A DNA stretch of 25,676 nucleotides from an uncultured Bacillota bacterium. GTDB taxonomy: Bacteria > Bacillota > Limnochordia > Limnochordales > ZCTH02-B6. Where the stretch lies: contig CALFSR010000125.1 of the NCBI GenBank assembly GCA_937916565.1, positions 1 to 25,676 of the forward strand, read 5' to 3'. How positions within the stretch are numbered: position 1 is the stretch's first letter; every line of letters starts with the position of its first letter. Position numbers and translations under genes: made by a program. Below, piece after piece: positions 14,661 to 21,466 of this stretch. Under the pieces are notes generated by a model. The model was given only the letters and a program-made list of their open reading frames with translations, did no database searches and was not told the DNA's origin.

Positions 14661-15409
14661 AGCTGCAGGGCAAGTGCGCCCTGGTGACGGGGGCAAGCCG
14701 CGGCCTTGGCCGCGCCATTGCCATCGGCCTTGCCCGTGAAGGGGCCCGGGTCGGGATTCACTACCGCGGCGGCGCCGCGGAAGCCGAGTCGGCGGTCGCG
14801 GAGATCCGGGCCATGGGCGGCGACGCGGAGGCCTTTGAGGCGGACGTTCGCAGCAAGCCGGCCGTCGAGGCGATGTTCGCGCGGTATCTTGAGCGTTTTG
14901 GCCAGCTGGACATCTTGGTCAACAACGCGGGCATCATGTACAACACGCCCTTCGTGGACTTGCCGGAGGAAGAATGGGACCGGGTCATGGAGACCAACGT
15001 CAAGGGCTACTTCCTCTGCGGCCAGCAGGCGGCCAGGCACATGGTGCCCCGGCGGACCGGGAAGATCATCAACGTCTCTTCCACCCGCCAGGAGCAGGCG
15101 TGGCCCGGCAACGCCCACTACTGCGCCTCCAAAGGCGCGATCTACATGCTGACCCGCGTGATGGCGCTGGAGCTTGGGCCCCACGGCATCCGGGTCAACA
15201 GCATCTCGCCGGGCACCATCGAAACCGACTTGAACCGCCATACCCTGGCGGATCCCGAATTCCGCCGCACCCGCATCGGGCGCATCCCGGTCGGCCGCCT
15301 CGGCGTGCCGGAGGACGTGGTGGGGGCTGCGGTGTTCCTTGCATCCGACGAGGCGGATTTCGTCAACGGCGCGTTTCTCATGATCGACGGCGGCCAGACC
15401 ATCTGGTAA
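14657..15409 (+). CDS. Short-chain dehydrogenase/reductase (FabG-like SDR)
   Basis: 250 residues, classical SDR length. The nucleotide loop TGASRGLG spans 11-18, with Asp ~63 (EADVRS) contacting adenine, NNAG at 89-92, Asn ~114, Ser ~141/142 (NVSST) and the YCASK motif giving Tyr ~155 and Lys ~159. The C-terminal part ISPGTIETDL and ...INGG-type end (FLMIDGGQTIW) are standard. All catalytic residues are present, so it is an active NAD(P)-dependent alcohol/ketone oxidoreductase. His-Tyr-Arg after beta-2 (GIHYRG) favours NADP(H). Start ATG at 14657 overlaps the isomerase C stop, with AAGGGGAGGAGC upstream. FabG itself is unlikely because no fatty-acid genes are nearby; a catabolic role in this operon is more plausible. 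Confidence 0.93.
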   Translation: MKLQGKCALVTGASRGLGRAIAIGLAREGARVGIHYRGGAAEAESAVAEIRAMGGDAEAFEADVRSKPAVEAMFARYLERFGQLDILVNNAGIMYNTPFVDLPEEEWDRVMETNVKGYFLCGQQAARHMVPRRTGKIINVSSTRQEQAWPGNAHYCASKGAIYMLTRVMALELGPHGIRVNSISPGTIETDLNRHTLADPEFRRTRIGRIPVGRLGVPEDVVGAAVFLASDEADFVNGAFLMIDGGQTIW

Positions 15410-15463
15410 CCGGGCCGGCGAGCGGCGCGGGGCGTGTCTGGCGGCACGAGGAGGCTGACGGCA

Positions 15464-16846
15464 ATGGCGTGGAAAGACTTGCGGCTGTTTCTTGAGAAGC
15501 TCGAGGAAATGGGAGACCTGGTCCGCATCAAGGACCCTTTCTCGACCCGCTACGAGATTGTCGGCTTGACCCGGCAGGCGGCGGATGCGGACGGGCCGGC
15601 GCTCCTCTTTGAAAACGTAAAGGAAAGCGAGTTTCCGGTGCTCAGCAACCTCTACGGCGCGAAGCGGCGCATCGCGCTGGCGCTTGGGGTGCCGGAGGAA
15701 GAGCTGTTTCGCTACTACCTTGAGCACGAGGAAGACTACGTCGAGCCCCGGATCGTGGATGAAGGGCCGTGCCAGGAGATCGTGCTCACGGGCGACGAGA
15801 TCGACCTGCGCAAGCTGCCCATCCTGCTTCACTATGAAAAGGACGGCGGCCCGTACATCACCGCCGGCATTCAGATTGCCAAGCACCCGGACACCGGCCA
15901 GCGCAACCTGTCCATCCACCGGCTGCTGCTCCTGGATAAGGACTTGGTGACGGTTTACGCGCCGCCCGGCCGGCACCTGGGCCGCATCATCCAGCGCAAC
16001 GAGGACTTTGGCCGCGGCACGCCCATCGCGACCGCCATCGGCGTTGACCCCGTCATCGGCGTCGCATCCCAAGCCCGGGTTCCCATGGGCCACGACGAAT
16101 TCGCCGTGGCCGGCGGCTTGGGCCGGGAGCCGGTGGAGCTCGTGCGATGCAAGACGATCCCCGTGGAGGTGCCGGCCTACACCGAGATCGTGCTCGAAGG
16201 CGAGACGATCCCGGGCGAGCGGGTGCCCGACGGTCCCTTCGGCGAATATCCCGGCACCTACAGCCCCGTCAAGCAGGCGCCCGTCATGCGCATCAAGGCC
16301 GTCACCATGCGGCGGCGGGCCATCTACCAAAACGCGCTCACCGGGATGCCCATGACGGAGAACCACTGGATGATGCAGCCGGCCGCCACGGCCATGGTGT
16401 ACCGGGAGGCGCACAAGGTGTGCCCCGAGGTCAAGGCGGTGAACGTGACCCCCGGAGGCACGTGCCGGCACCACGTCATCGTTTCCATCAAGAAGCGCCA
16501 TGCCTACGAAGCCCGCAACCTGATGCTGGCCCTTATGGCCGGACCCTTGGGCGCGAAGCACGTCGTGGTGGTCGACGAGGACATCGACGTGTTTAACATG
16601 CTGCAGGTCGAGTGGGCCATCAACACCCGCGTCCAGCCCGACAAGGACGTCATCGTCGTCCCGGAGATGTACAGCCCGACGCTGGATCCGTCGGCCCCCA
16701 TCGAGCGGGCCACGGCCAAGATGGGCATCGACGCGACGGCGCCCCTCGGCAAGCTGCAGGACTTCCAGCCGCCCAAGGTGCCGGGCATCGAGAAGCTCGA
16801 CTTGAGCAAGTACTGGTCGCCGGCCGGACGGGGCGGGCGGCCGTGA
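15464..16846 (+). CDS. UbiD-family prenylated-FMN-dependent decarboxylase
   Basis: 460 residues, typical for UbiD-family (de)carboxylases. It starts DLRLFLEKLEEMGDLVRI, shows the central IGVDPVIGVASQARVPMGHDEFAVAGGLGREPVELVRCKT region, and has the signature ERVPDGPFGEYPGTYSP, whose acidic residues lie in the active site. The C-terminal VVDEDIDVFN / EWAINTRVQPDKDV segment is also diagnostic. The enzyme decarboxylates alpha,beta-unsaturated, aromatic or heteroaromatic acids using prenylated FMN made by UbiX, encoded next with a GTGA overlap. ATG at 15464 with GAGGAGG 9 nt upstream. Menaquinone/ubiquinone biosynthesis is less likely than catabolism because the neighbours are transport and catabolic genes. 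Substrate not determined (pyrrole-2-carboxylate, protocatechuate-type, cinnamate-type and others occur in the family). Confidence 0.92.
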   Translation: MAWKDLRLFLEKLEEMGDLVRIKDPFSTRYEIVGLTRQAADADGPALLFENVKESEFPVLSNLYGAKRRIALALGVPEEELFRYYLEHEEDYVEPRIVDEGPCQEIVLTGDEIDLRKLPILLHYEKDGGPYITAGIQIAKHPDTGQRNLSIHRLLLLDKDLVTVYAPPGRHLGRIIQRNEDFGRGTPIATAIGVDPVIGVASQARVPMGHDEFAVAGGLGREPVELVRCKTIPVEVPAYTEIVLEGETIPGERVPDGPFGEYPGTYSPVKQAPVMRIKAVTMRRRAIYQNALTGMPMTENHWMMQPAATAMVYREAHKVCPEVKAVNVTPGGTCRHHVIVSIKKRHAYEARNLMLALMAGPLGAKHVVVVDEDIDVFNMLQVEWAINTRVQPDKDVIVVPEMYSPTLDPSAPIERATAKMGIDATAPLGKLQDFQPPKVPGIEKLDLSKYWSPAGRGGRP

Positions 16847-17517
16847 GCGGGCCCGGGCGGCCGGACGCGGGCGGACAAGGGCGGCCCGCGCCGCGCGGGC
16901 GGACGAAAGGAGCGGCGCAGCGCCTCGTCGTCGCTATCTCGGGCGCCTCGGGGCCCATCTACGGCATCCGGCTCCTGCAGGCGCTAAACCAGGCCGGCGT
17001 CGAGGTCCACCTCATCCTGAGCCCTTGGGCGGAAAAGACCATTGCCATCGAGACGTCTTGGTCCGTCGCCGACGTCAAGGCGCTGGCCCAGCGGGTCTAC
17101 GCCGCCGACAACATGGCGGCGGCCGTTTCCAGCGGCTCCTTTCGCCACGACGGCATGGTCATCGCCCCGTGCAGCATGCGTACGCTCGCGGCCATCGCCC
17201 ACGGGCTCTCGGACAACCTGATCGCGCGGGCGGCCGACGTGACCTTAAAAGAGCGCCGGCCGCTTATCCTCGTCCCCAGGGAAACGCCGTTCAACCTGAT
17301 TCACCTGGAGAACATGGTGAGGCTGCACCATGCCGGAGCTGTCATCATGCCGCCCGTGCCTTCCTTTTACCACCGGCCCCAGACTATCGACGACCTCTTG
17401 GACCATTTCACCGGCCGCATCCTGGATCTGCTGGGCATTGACAACACGCTGGTGGGCCGGTGGACCGAGCCGATTCGCCGCCGCGGCCGGCGGGGGGAGG
17501 AGGAGACGGAATGCTGA
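16843..17517 (+). CDS. ubiX: UbiX-family flavin prenyltransferase
   Basis: 224 residues. It attaches a dimethylallyl group to FMN to make the prenylated FMN cofactor of UbiD enzymes, and is coupled to the UbiD gene by a GTGA overlap. Visible motifs are ISGASGPIYGIRLL (~32-45), SGSFRHDGMVIAPCSMRTLAAIAHG (~97-121), RAADVTLKERRPLILVPRETPF (~129-150) and HHAGAVIMPPVPSFYHRP (~162-179), all hallmark flavin-binding and prenyl-transfer segments. The family usually begins directly at the RLVVAISGASG strand (~190-200 residues), but the only in-frame start is the overlapping GTG, which adds a ~26-residue Arg/Gly/Pro-rich leader. An AAAGGAG sits just before the strand without a following start codon. The gene overlaps OCD-like gene B. 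Confidence 0.93.
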   Translation: MSGPGRPDAGGQGRPAPRGRTKGAAQRLVVAISGASGPIYGIRLLQALNQAGVEVHLILSPWAEKTIAIETSWSVADVKALAQRVYAADNMAAAVSSGSFRHDGMVIAPCSMRTLAAIAHGLSDNLIARAADVTLKERRPLILVPRETPFNLIHLENMVRLHHAGAVIMPPVPSFYHRPQTIDDLLDHFTGRILDLLGIDNTLVGRWTEPIRRRGRRGEEETEC

Positions 17518-18497
17518 TCCTGACCGATGATGACGTAGCCAAGCTGCTCACCATGCCCGAGGCCATCGCCGCGAGCCGGCAGGCGTACGTCGCCCTGGCC
17601 GAAGGCCGGGTGCACGTGCCGCTGCGCCATCACGTTCCCGCGGCCGACGGGGGCGTCGGCCTCGTCATGCCTGGCTACGTGCCGGAGGCACAAGGCTACG
17701 GCGTCAAGTTCGTCTCCGTCATGCCCGCGAACCGGGACCGGGGCTTGCCGGTCACCCTCGGGACGATGATGCTGTTTGATCCGGCCACGGGCGTGCCGCT
17801 GGCCCTCATCGCAGCCACGTACCTCACCGCGTTTCGCACCGGCGCCGGCACAGGCGTCGCCACGGACCTCCTGGCCCGGCCGGACGCGGCGGAGCTTGCC
17901 ATCATCGGCACCGGCGGCCAGGCCGACGCCCAGGTTTGGGCCGTACTGGCCGTGCGGCCGGTGACGCACGTGCGCGTGTACAACCGCACCCGGGCCAAGG
18001 CGGAGGACTTTTGCCGGCGCCACCAAGGCGCGCGCAACCGCGACGGGCAGGAAGTCTCCTTTGCCGTTGTCGATAGCCCCCAGGAAGCCGTCGAACCCGC
18101 GGACATCGTCGTGGCTTCCACCAACGTTTACACGCCCGTCGTGCGCGGGGAATGGCTCAAGCCCGGCTGCCACGTCAACGGCATCGGGTCCCACGACCCG
18201 CGGATGCAGGAACTGGATGAAGAGACGATACGCCGGGCGAGCGTGATCGCGGTGGACTCCCGCGCCGGGGCGCTTGTGCCCGGCGACTTGTCCATCCCGC
18301 TCAAGCAGGGGATCGTCCGGGAGAGCGATATCGTGGAGATCGGTCTCATCGCCCAGGGGAAACACCCGGGCCGCCGCAGCGCCGAGGAGGTCACGGTCTT
18401 TAAGTCGGTAGGCCACGCCTCGCAAGACCTCGTCACCGGCCGCATGGTGTATGAGAAGGCGCTGGCCGCCGGCATCGGCCAAGCCGTTTCCCTGTAG
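17511..18497 (+). CDS. Ornithine cyclodeaminase/mu-crystallin family protein B
   Basis: 328 residues. Family residues are clear: RVHVPLRHHVP near 33-43, Lys ~66 in GYGVKFVSV, Arg ~109 in TAFRTGAGTG, Rossmann loop IIGTGGQADAQ (~131-141) and Asp ~229 in NGIGSHDPRMQELD. This is the canonical set for ornithine cyclodeaminase-like or ketimine/pyrroline-carboxylate reductase-like members, more typical than protein A of the same operon. ATG at 17511 with GGGGGGAGGAGGAG upstream; overlaps the UbiX stop by 7 bp. It is the last gene before a strong intrinsic terminator. Reaction not resolvable from sequence; NAD(P)-dependent reduction of a cyclic imino acid, alanine-type dehydrogenation or ornithine cyclisation are all possible. 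Confidence 0.9.
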   Translation: MLILTDDDVAKLLTMPEAIAASRQAYVALAEGRVHVPLRHHVPAADGGVGLVMPGYVPEAQGYGVKFVSVMPANRDRGLPVTLGTMMLFDPATGVPLALIAATYLTAFRTGAGTGVATDLLARPDAAELAIIGTGGQADAQVWAVLAVRPVTHVRVYNRTRAKAEDFCRRHQGARNRDGQEVSFAVVDSPQEAVEPADIVVASTNVYTPVVRGEWLKPGCHVNGIGSHDPRMQELDEETIRRASVIAVDSRAGALVPGDLSIPLKQGIVRESDIVEIGLIAQGKHPGRRSAEEVTVFKSVGHASQDLVTGRMVYEKALAAGIGQAVSL

Positions 18498-18530
18498 ATG
18501 ACGGTGTCCTTCCAAATAGCTTGTTCGTAC

Positions 18531-18557
18531 AGGGCCCTCCTGCGAGGGCCCTTTCTT
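18531..18557 (+). terminator. Intrinsic terminator of the TRAP/UbiD operon
   Basis: AGGGCCCTC-CTGC-GAGGGCCCT is a perfect 9-bp stem with a 4-nt loop followed immediately by TTCTT. It starts 34 nt after the stop of OCD-like gene B and lies just beyond the stop of the convergent MFS gene. On the opposite strand no T-rich tail follows, so it mainly ends plus-strand transcription. Confidence 0.85.
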
Positions 18558-19795
18558 CACGGTTCTGCCGGGGCGGTGCTTTCTCCAGCGGCCCGTTCCC
18601 GGAAGCGCAGGAGGAAGAGGCTAGTGACCGACAGGAGGCCGCAGCTCAATACAAGCCAGCCTGTCCGGTAGGCAGCCACGTCAACAACGAAACCGAACAA
18701 GGTCGGGCCGATCAGGGCGCCGGTCATCATGGCCGCCACGGCAAGCCCCGACGCCGCGCCGCCCGTGCCCGGCCGAGCCTTTTCCAGGCTCAACGCGAGC
18801 ACAAGTCCCGGCCAGCCCAGCGTGGTCATACCGACGATGAGCATGAGCAGCCCGATGACGATGCCGGGCAGCCCCTCGGGGCTCACAGCCAAAAGGGCCA
18901 GGGCGGCGCTCGCACACAAGGCGAGGCCGGCCAGCAGGCCTTTGCGCCGGCCGCCGAGCGCCCGGTCACTGACCAAGCCCATGATCGGCCGCGCCGCCAT
19001 GCCGGCAAACTGGGAGACGCTCAGAAGCGTTCCGGCCGTCACCACCGGCACCGCCCAGCGGTCTTGCAGGAAGGGCACAAGGAACGAGATGACCGAGTTT
19101 TGGCAAATGGCCATGGAGAGCGTCAGGGCATACAGCCACACCATGCTGTCCTCTCGGATGAGCGAAAAGGGGCCTAGGGACGAGCGGCGGCGGTCGCCGC
19201 CGGCTGACGGCGGGGCGCTTGTCAGGGCCCGGGGCCCGCTGCGGTACAACCCATGCAGCGCCACACCGGCGCCTGCCACGGACAGGCCGAGGGCGCCGAG
19301 GGCCACCTTCCAGCTGGTGGCCAGGGCGAGACGGGGCAAGACGAGGGCCGAAAGGGCGATGCCCAGCGGTATGCCGGCTTGGGTAAGTCCGACGGTCAGG
19401 CCGCGGCTCTCGGGGGGAAACCAGGTGACCGTGCCGTTGCTGGCCAGAGGCGAGATGGCGCTGAAGCCGGCCCCGCACAAAAGCAGCAGGCCGACGCTGC
19501 CCGGAAAGCCCAGGGGAAGCAAGAACGCGGCCAGCGGCGCGCCGATGGCGAGCAAGCCGAGCAGGATCATGCGGCGCACGCCGACCCGGTCCACGAGCAC
19601 GCCGGCGACGTAAGCCGTGCTCATCGCCCCCAGGCCGACCGCGGAGGACAAGACCCCAAACTGCGCTTTGCTCAACCCGAAGTGTTCCATGATAAACGGG
19701 CTCAAAGGGCCGACGGCGTACCGGCCCATGGATCCGAGGCTGACGACGCCCACGAGCACCGCCAGCATTCGCCAGGCGCGGCCTGTCAGATTCAA
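18557..19795 (-). CDS. Major facilitator superfamily transporter (12 TM), first copy
   Basis: 412 residues with about twelve hydrophobic segments. After TM2 it has GVLVDRVGVRRMILLG, the MFS motif A loop, and a matching loop after TM8 (GLVSDRALGGRRKGLLAG). The first residues MNLTGRAWRMLAVLVGVVSLG lead directly into TM1. The TTG at 19795 is chosen because GGAGGT lies 6 nt upstream and it gives a standard N-terminus; longer in-frame starts would run through the pucR intergenic region with Arg-rich low-complexity sequence. It is divergent from the PucR regulator and convergent with the TRAP/UbiD operon. Likely imports or exports a small anionic metabolite (oxalate/formate antiporter or cyanate-permease-like groups have this look), but the substrate is unknown. 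Confidence 0.9.
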   Translation of the reverse strand: MNLTGRAWRMLAVLVGVVSLGSMGRYAVGPLSPFIMEHFGLSKAQFGVLSSAVGLGAMSTAYVAGVLVDRVGVRRMILLGLLAIGAPLAAFLLPLGFPGSVGLLLLCGAGFSAISPLASNGTVTWFPPESRGLTVGLTQAGIPLGIALSALVLPRLALATSWKVALGALGLSVAGAGVALHGLYRSGPRALTSAPPSAGGDRRRSSLGPFSLIREDSMVWLYALTLSMAICQNSVISFLVPFLQDRWAVPVVTAGTLLSVSQFAGMAARPIMGLVSDRALGGRRKGLLAGLALCASAALALLAVSPEGLPGIVIGLLMLIVGMTTLGWPGLVLALSLEKARPGTGGAASGLAVAAMMTGALIGPTLFGFVVDVAAYRTGWLVLSCGLLSVTSLFLLRFRERAAGESTAPAEP

Positions 19796-19916
19796 CGGGA
19801 CACCTCCGTTGGACGCCGCCGGCGAGCGACAGGCCTGACCTTGACCGCTTCTGCCGGGCCGGGGAACGAGGGAAACGGGGGCCTGAGGAGTGTTGCGATG
19901 GGTGCAGAGTACGGCG

Positions 19917-19941
19917 CGTATGCTGCATGCTCCTGCATACG
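19917..19941. promoter_or_regulatory. Inverted repeat between the divergent MFS and pucR genes (possible operator)
   Basis: CGTATGC and GCATACG form a perfect 7-bp inverted repeat separated by 11 bp, one and a half helical turns centre to centre, in the 223-bp divergent intergenic region. TGCAT occurs repeatedly between the arms. It is a natural candidate site for the adjacent PucR regulator, though that assignment is inference. No convincing -10/-35 pair was found in the rest of this region. Confidence 0.4.
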
Positions 19942-20018
19942 ACCGCATGTCGCGTGGAGGAACCGCCGCGGGAGACCAAGAAACGTCCAGGAACCACCAT
20001 GGAGAGGATCGGGTTCGC

Positions 20019-21260
20019 ATGTCACGCCTTACCGTCGCCACGGTGCTGACGCTGCCCGCCCTGCGGGGAGCGCGGCTCCTCGCGGGCAAGGCCGGTCTTG
20101 AACGGGTCATCGAGTGCGCCACCGTCATGGAAACCCCTTACGTCACCCGGTGGCTGCGGGGCAACGAACTGGTCATCACCAGCCTGTACGCCGTCCGGGA
20201 CGATGAGGCGGAGCAGGTGGATATGGTGGCGCGCCTTGCCGCCGCGGGGATCGCGGCCTTGCTCATCAAATCCAAGGTGTACGTGGAACAGCTGCCCGAC
20301 GCGATGCTGGAAGCCGCGGACAAGCTCGGCCTGCCGATCTTGGAGCTCCCGGTCGCGGTGCCCTACATCGACGTCGTCCATGCGGTGATGAGCGAGGTCT
20401 TTCGCCGGAGCAGCGCCCGCCGCTACGAGCTGGATCTCGTGGATGACCTGCTCACCGGTTCGGTTTCCGATGCGACGTTGGCCTCCCGGGCGGCGGAGGT
20501 TCGCTGGAATCCGAGCGGCGGCGCCGTGGCGATTGTCTGTCAGATCGATCCCCCGGAGCAAGAGGCCATGCACGCCCAAGGACTGTACCGGCTGTGCGAC
20601 GCCGCCGTGGACGAGGCGCGGGCGGTGGCTCGCAAGAGCAACGGTCTTGCCGCGGGCAGCGGATCGCGGGTGCGGATCATTCTCACCAGCGGCGTAGAGG
20701 GCAAGCCCCTCGGCGCCGCGGCGGTCCGGGCCTGGTGCGAAGACGTCCACCAGCACCTCCGCAGGCGGCTGAAAGACGTTCCCGTGTCCATCGGCATCGG
20801 CGATCCCGTTCCTTCCTGGCGGGAGCTGCCGGGAAGCTACCGCGTCGCGTGCCGCTCTCTCGCCCTTGGGCGGCAGCTGCGGGGAGCGGGCACGGTGTCC
20901 GACCCCAACGATCTGGGCGTCTACACCTTCCTTAGCTCCTTTGCCGCGGGTTCGGGGGGGCCGCCGGCCGTGCCGATCAATCCCGGGCTCCGCCGGCTCC
21001 TCGACAGCACGTCGCCGGCCACCGGGCAGCTTTTGCACACCCTCCGCTGCTACTTGGACGAACAAGGAAACTTGCGCCGGACCGCGGAGCGGCTGTATGT
21101 GCACTACAAGACGGTCCAGTACCGCCTGCGGCGCATCGAGGCATTAACCGGCTGGGACCTGGGCCGCCCCGAACTGCGCCTGGAGCTGGCCCTTCAATTG
21201 CGGTGGCTGGAGGTCGTCGGGGCGGGCCTCCACCACGAGCCCGCGACGCCGCCCGGCTGA
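20019..21260 (+). CDS. PucR-family transcriptional regulator, first copy
   Basis: 413 residues. The N-terminal PucR sensory domain is recognisable in TVLTLPALRGARLLAGKAGLERVIECATVMETPYVTRWLRGNELVITSLYA and the following GIAALLIKSKVYVEQLPDAML... LGLPILELP. A central GGDEF-like/CdaR-type segment leads to the C-terminal HTH_30 domain LRCYLDEQGNLRRTAERLYVHYKTVQYRLRRIEALTGWDL, which binds DNA. PucR proteins sense catabolic substrates (purines, GABA, proline, sugar acids) and activate neighbouring operons. It is divergent from an MFS transporter and has its own terminator. The ATG at 20019 gives the natural N-terminus; GGAGAGG lies about 11 nt upstream. Confidence 0.92.
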   Translation: MSRLTVATVLTLPALRGARLLAGKAGLERVIECATVMETPYVTRWLRGNELVITSLYAVRDDEAEQVDMVARLAAAGIAALLIKSKVYVEQLPDAMLEAADKLGLPILELPVAVPYIDVVHAVMSEVFRRSSARRYELDLVDDLLTGSVSDATLASRAAEVRWNPSGGAVAIVCQIDPPEQEAMHAQGLYRLCDAAVDEARAVARKSNGLAAGSGSRVRIILTSGVEGKPLGAAAVRAWCEDVHQHLRRRLKDVPVSIGIGDPVPSWRELPGSYRVACRSLALGRQLRGAGTVSDPNDLGVYTFLSSFAAGSGGPPAVPINPGLRRLLDSTSPATGQLLHTLRCYLDEQGNLRRTAERLYVHYKTVQYRLRRIEALTGWDLGRPELRLELALQLRWLEVVGAGLHHEPATPPG

Positions 21261-21280
21261 AAGCCGTCTGGCGGTTTTGT
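21249..21280 (+). terminator. Intrinsic terminator overlapping the pucR stop codon
   Basis: CCGCC-CGGCT-GAA-AGCCG-TCT-GGCGG followed by TTTTGT. The stem is two 5-bp blocks with a 3-nt bulge on the 3' side, and the loop contains the TGA stop codon of the PucR gene. It should separate this gene from the MFS gene downstream, which has its own promoter 38 nt later. Confidence 0.65.
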
Positions 21281-21317
21281 ATACATCTGGAATCTCACGT
21301 GCCGTCCGGCGCCGTTC

Positions 21318-21326
21318 TGGTATAAT
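21318..21326 (+). promoter_or_regulatory. Extended -10 promoter for the second MFS gene
   Basis: TGGTATAAT is a perfect extended -10 element (TGn plus consensus TATAAT). No good -35 is seen at 16-18 bp upstream. Transcription would start near 21333 and leave an untranslated leader of about 130 nt before the MFS start. Confidence 0.65.
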
Positions 21327-21346
21327 GGTCGTTGAAGGCCTGGGAC

Positions 21347-21363
21347 GGGCCGGATGCCGGCCC
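21347..21363 (+). promoter_or_regulatory. Leader hairpin in the second MFS transcript
   Basis: GGGCCGG-ATG-CCGGCCC is a perfect 7-bp stem beginning about 14 nt after the predicted transcription start, with an outer CCT/AGG pairing possible across a bulge. A TTTCCCC rather than a T tract follows. It could stabilise the 5' end or take part in leader control; nothing resembling a known riboswitch was recognised. Confidence 0.4.
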
Positions 21364-21466
21364 AGGTTTCCCCGGGCACACCAGCGCAGCCCGCCTGAGC
21401 GCCGGGAGCGGGGTGAGCCCCCGCCGCCACACCGACGAGCTGCCGTTCCTGAAAGAAGGCCGTCTC

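Noticed and set aside
14636..16561. A 641-codon open frame on the minus strand opposite SDR and UbiD
   Set aside because: It is an antisense shadow caused by high GC; the plus-strand genes have complete family motifs and ribosome binding sites.
19796..20128. A longer N-terminus for the first MFS protein
   Set aside because: The extra residues are Arg/Pro-rich and overlap the pucR gene start and its control region; a TTG with GGAGGT at proper spacing gives a normal MFS start.
21276..21303. TTGTATAC as a -35 element for the second MFS gene
   Set aside because: Its distance to the TATAAT at 21321 is far outside 16-18 bp, and it lies in the T tail of the pucR terminator.
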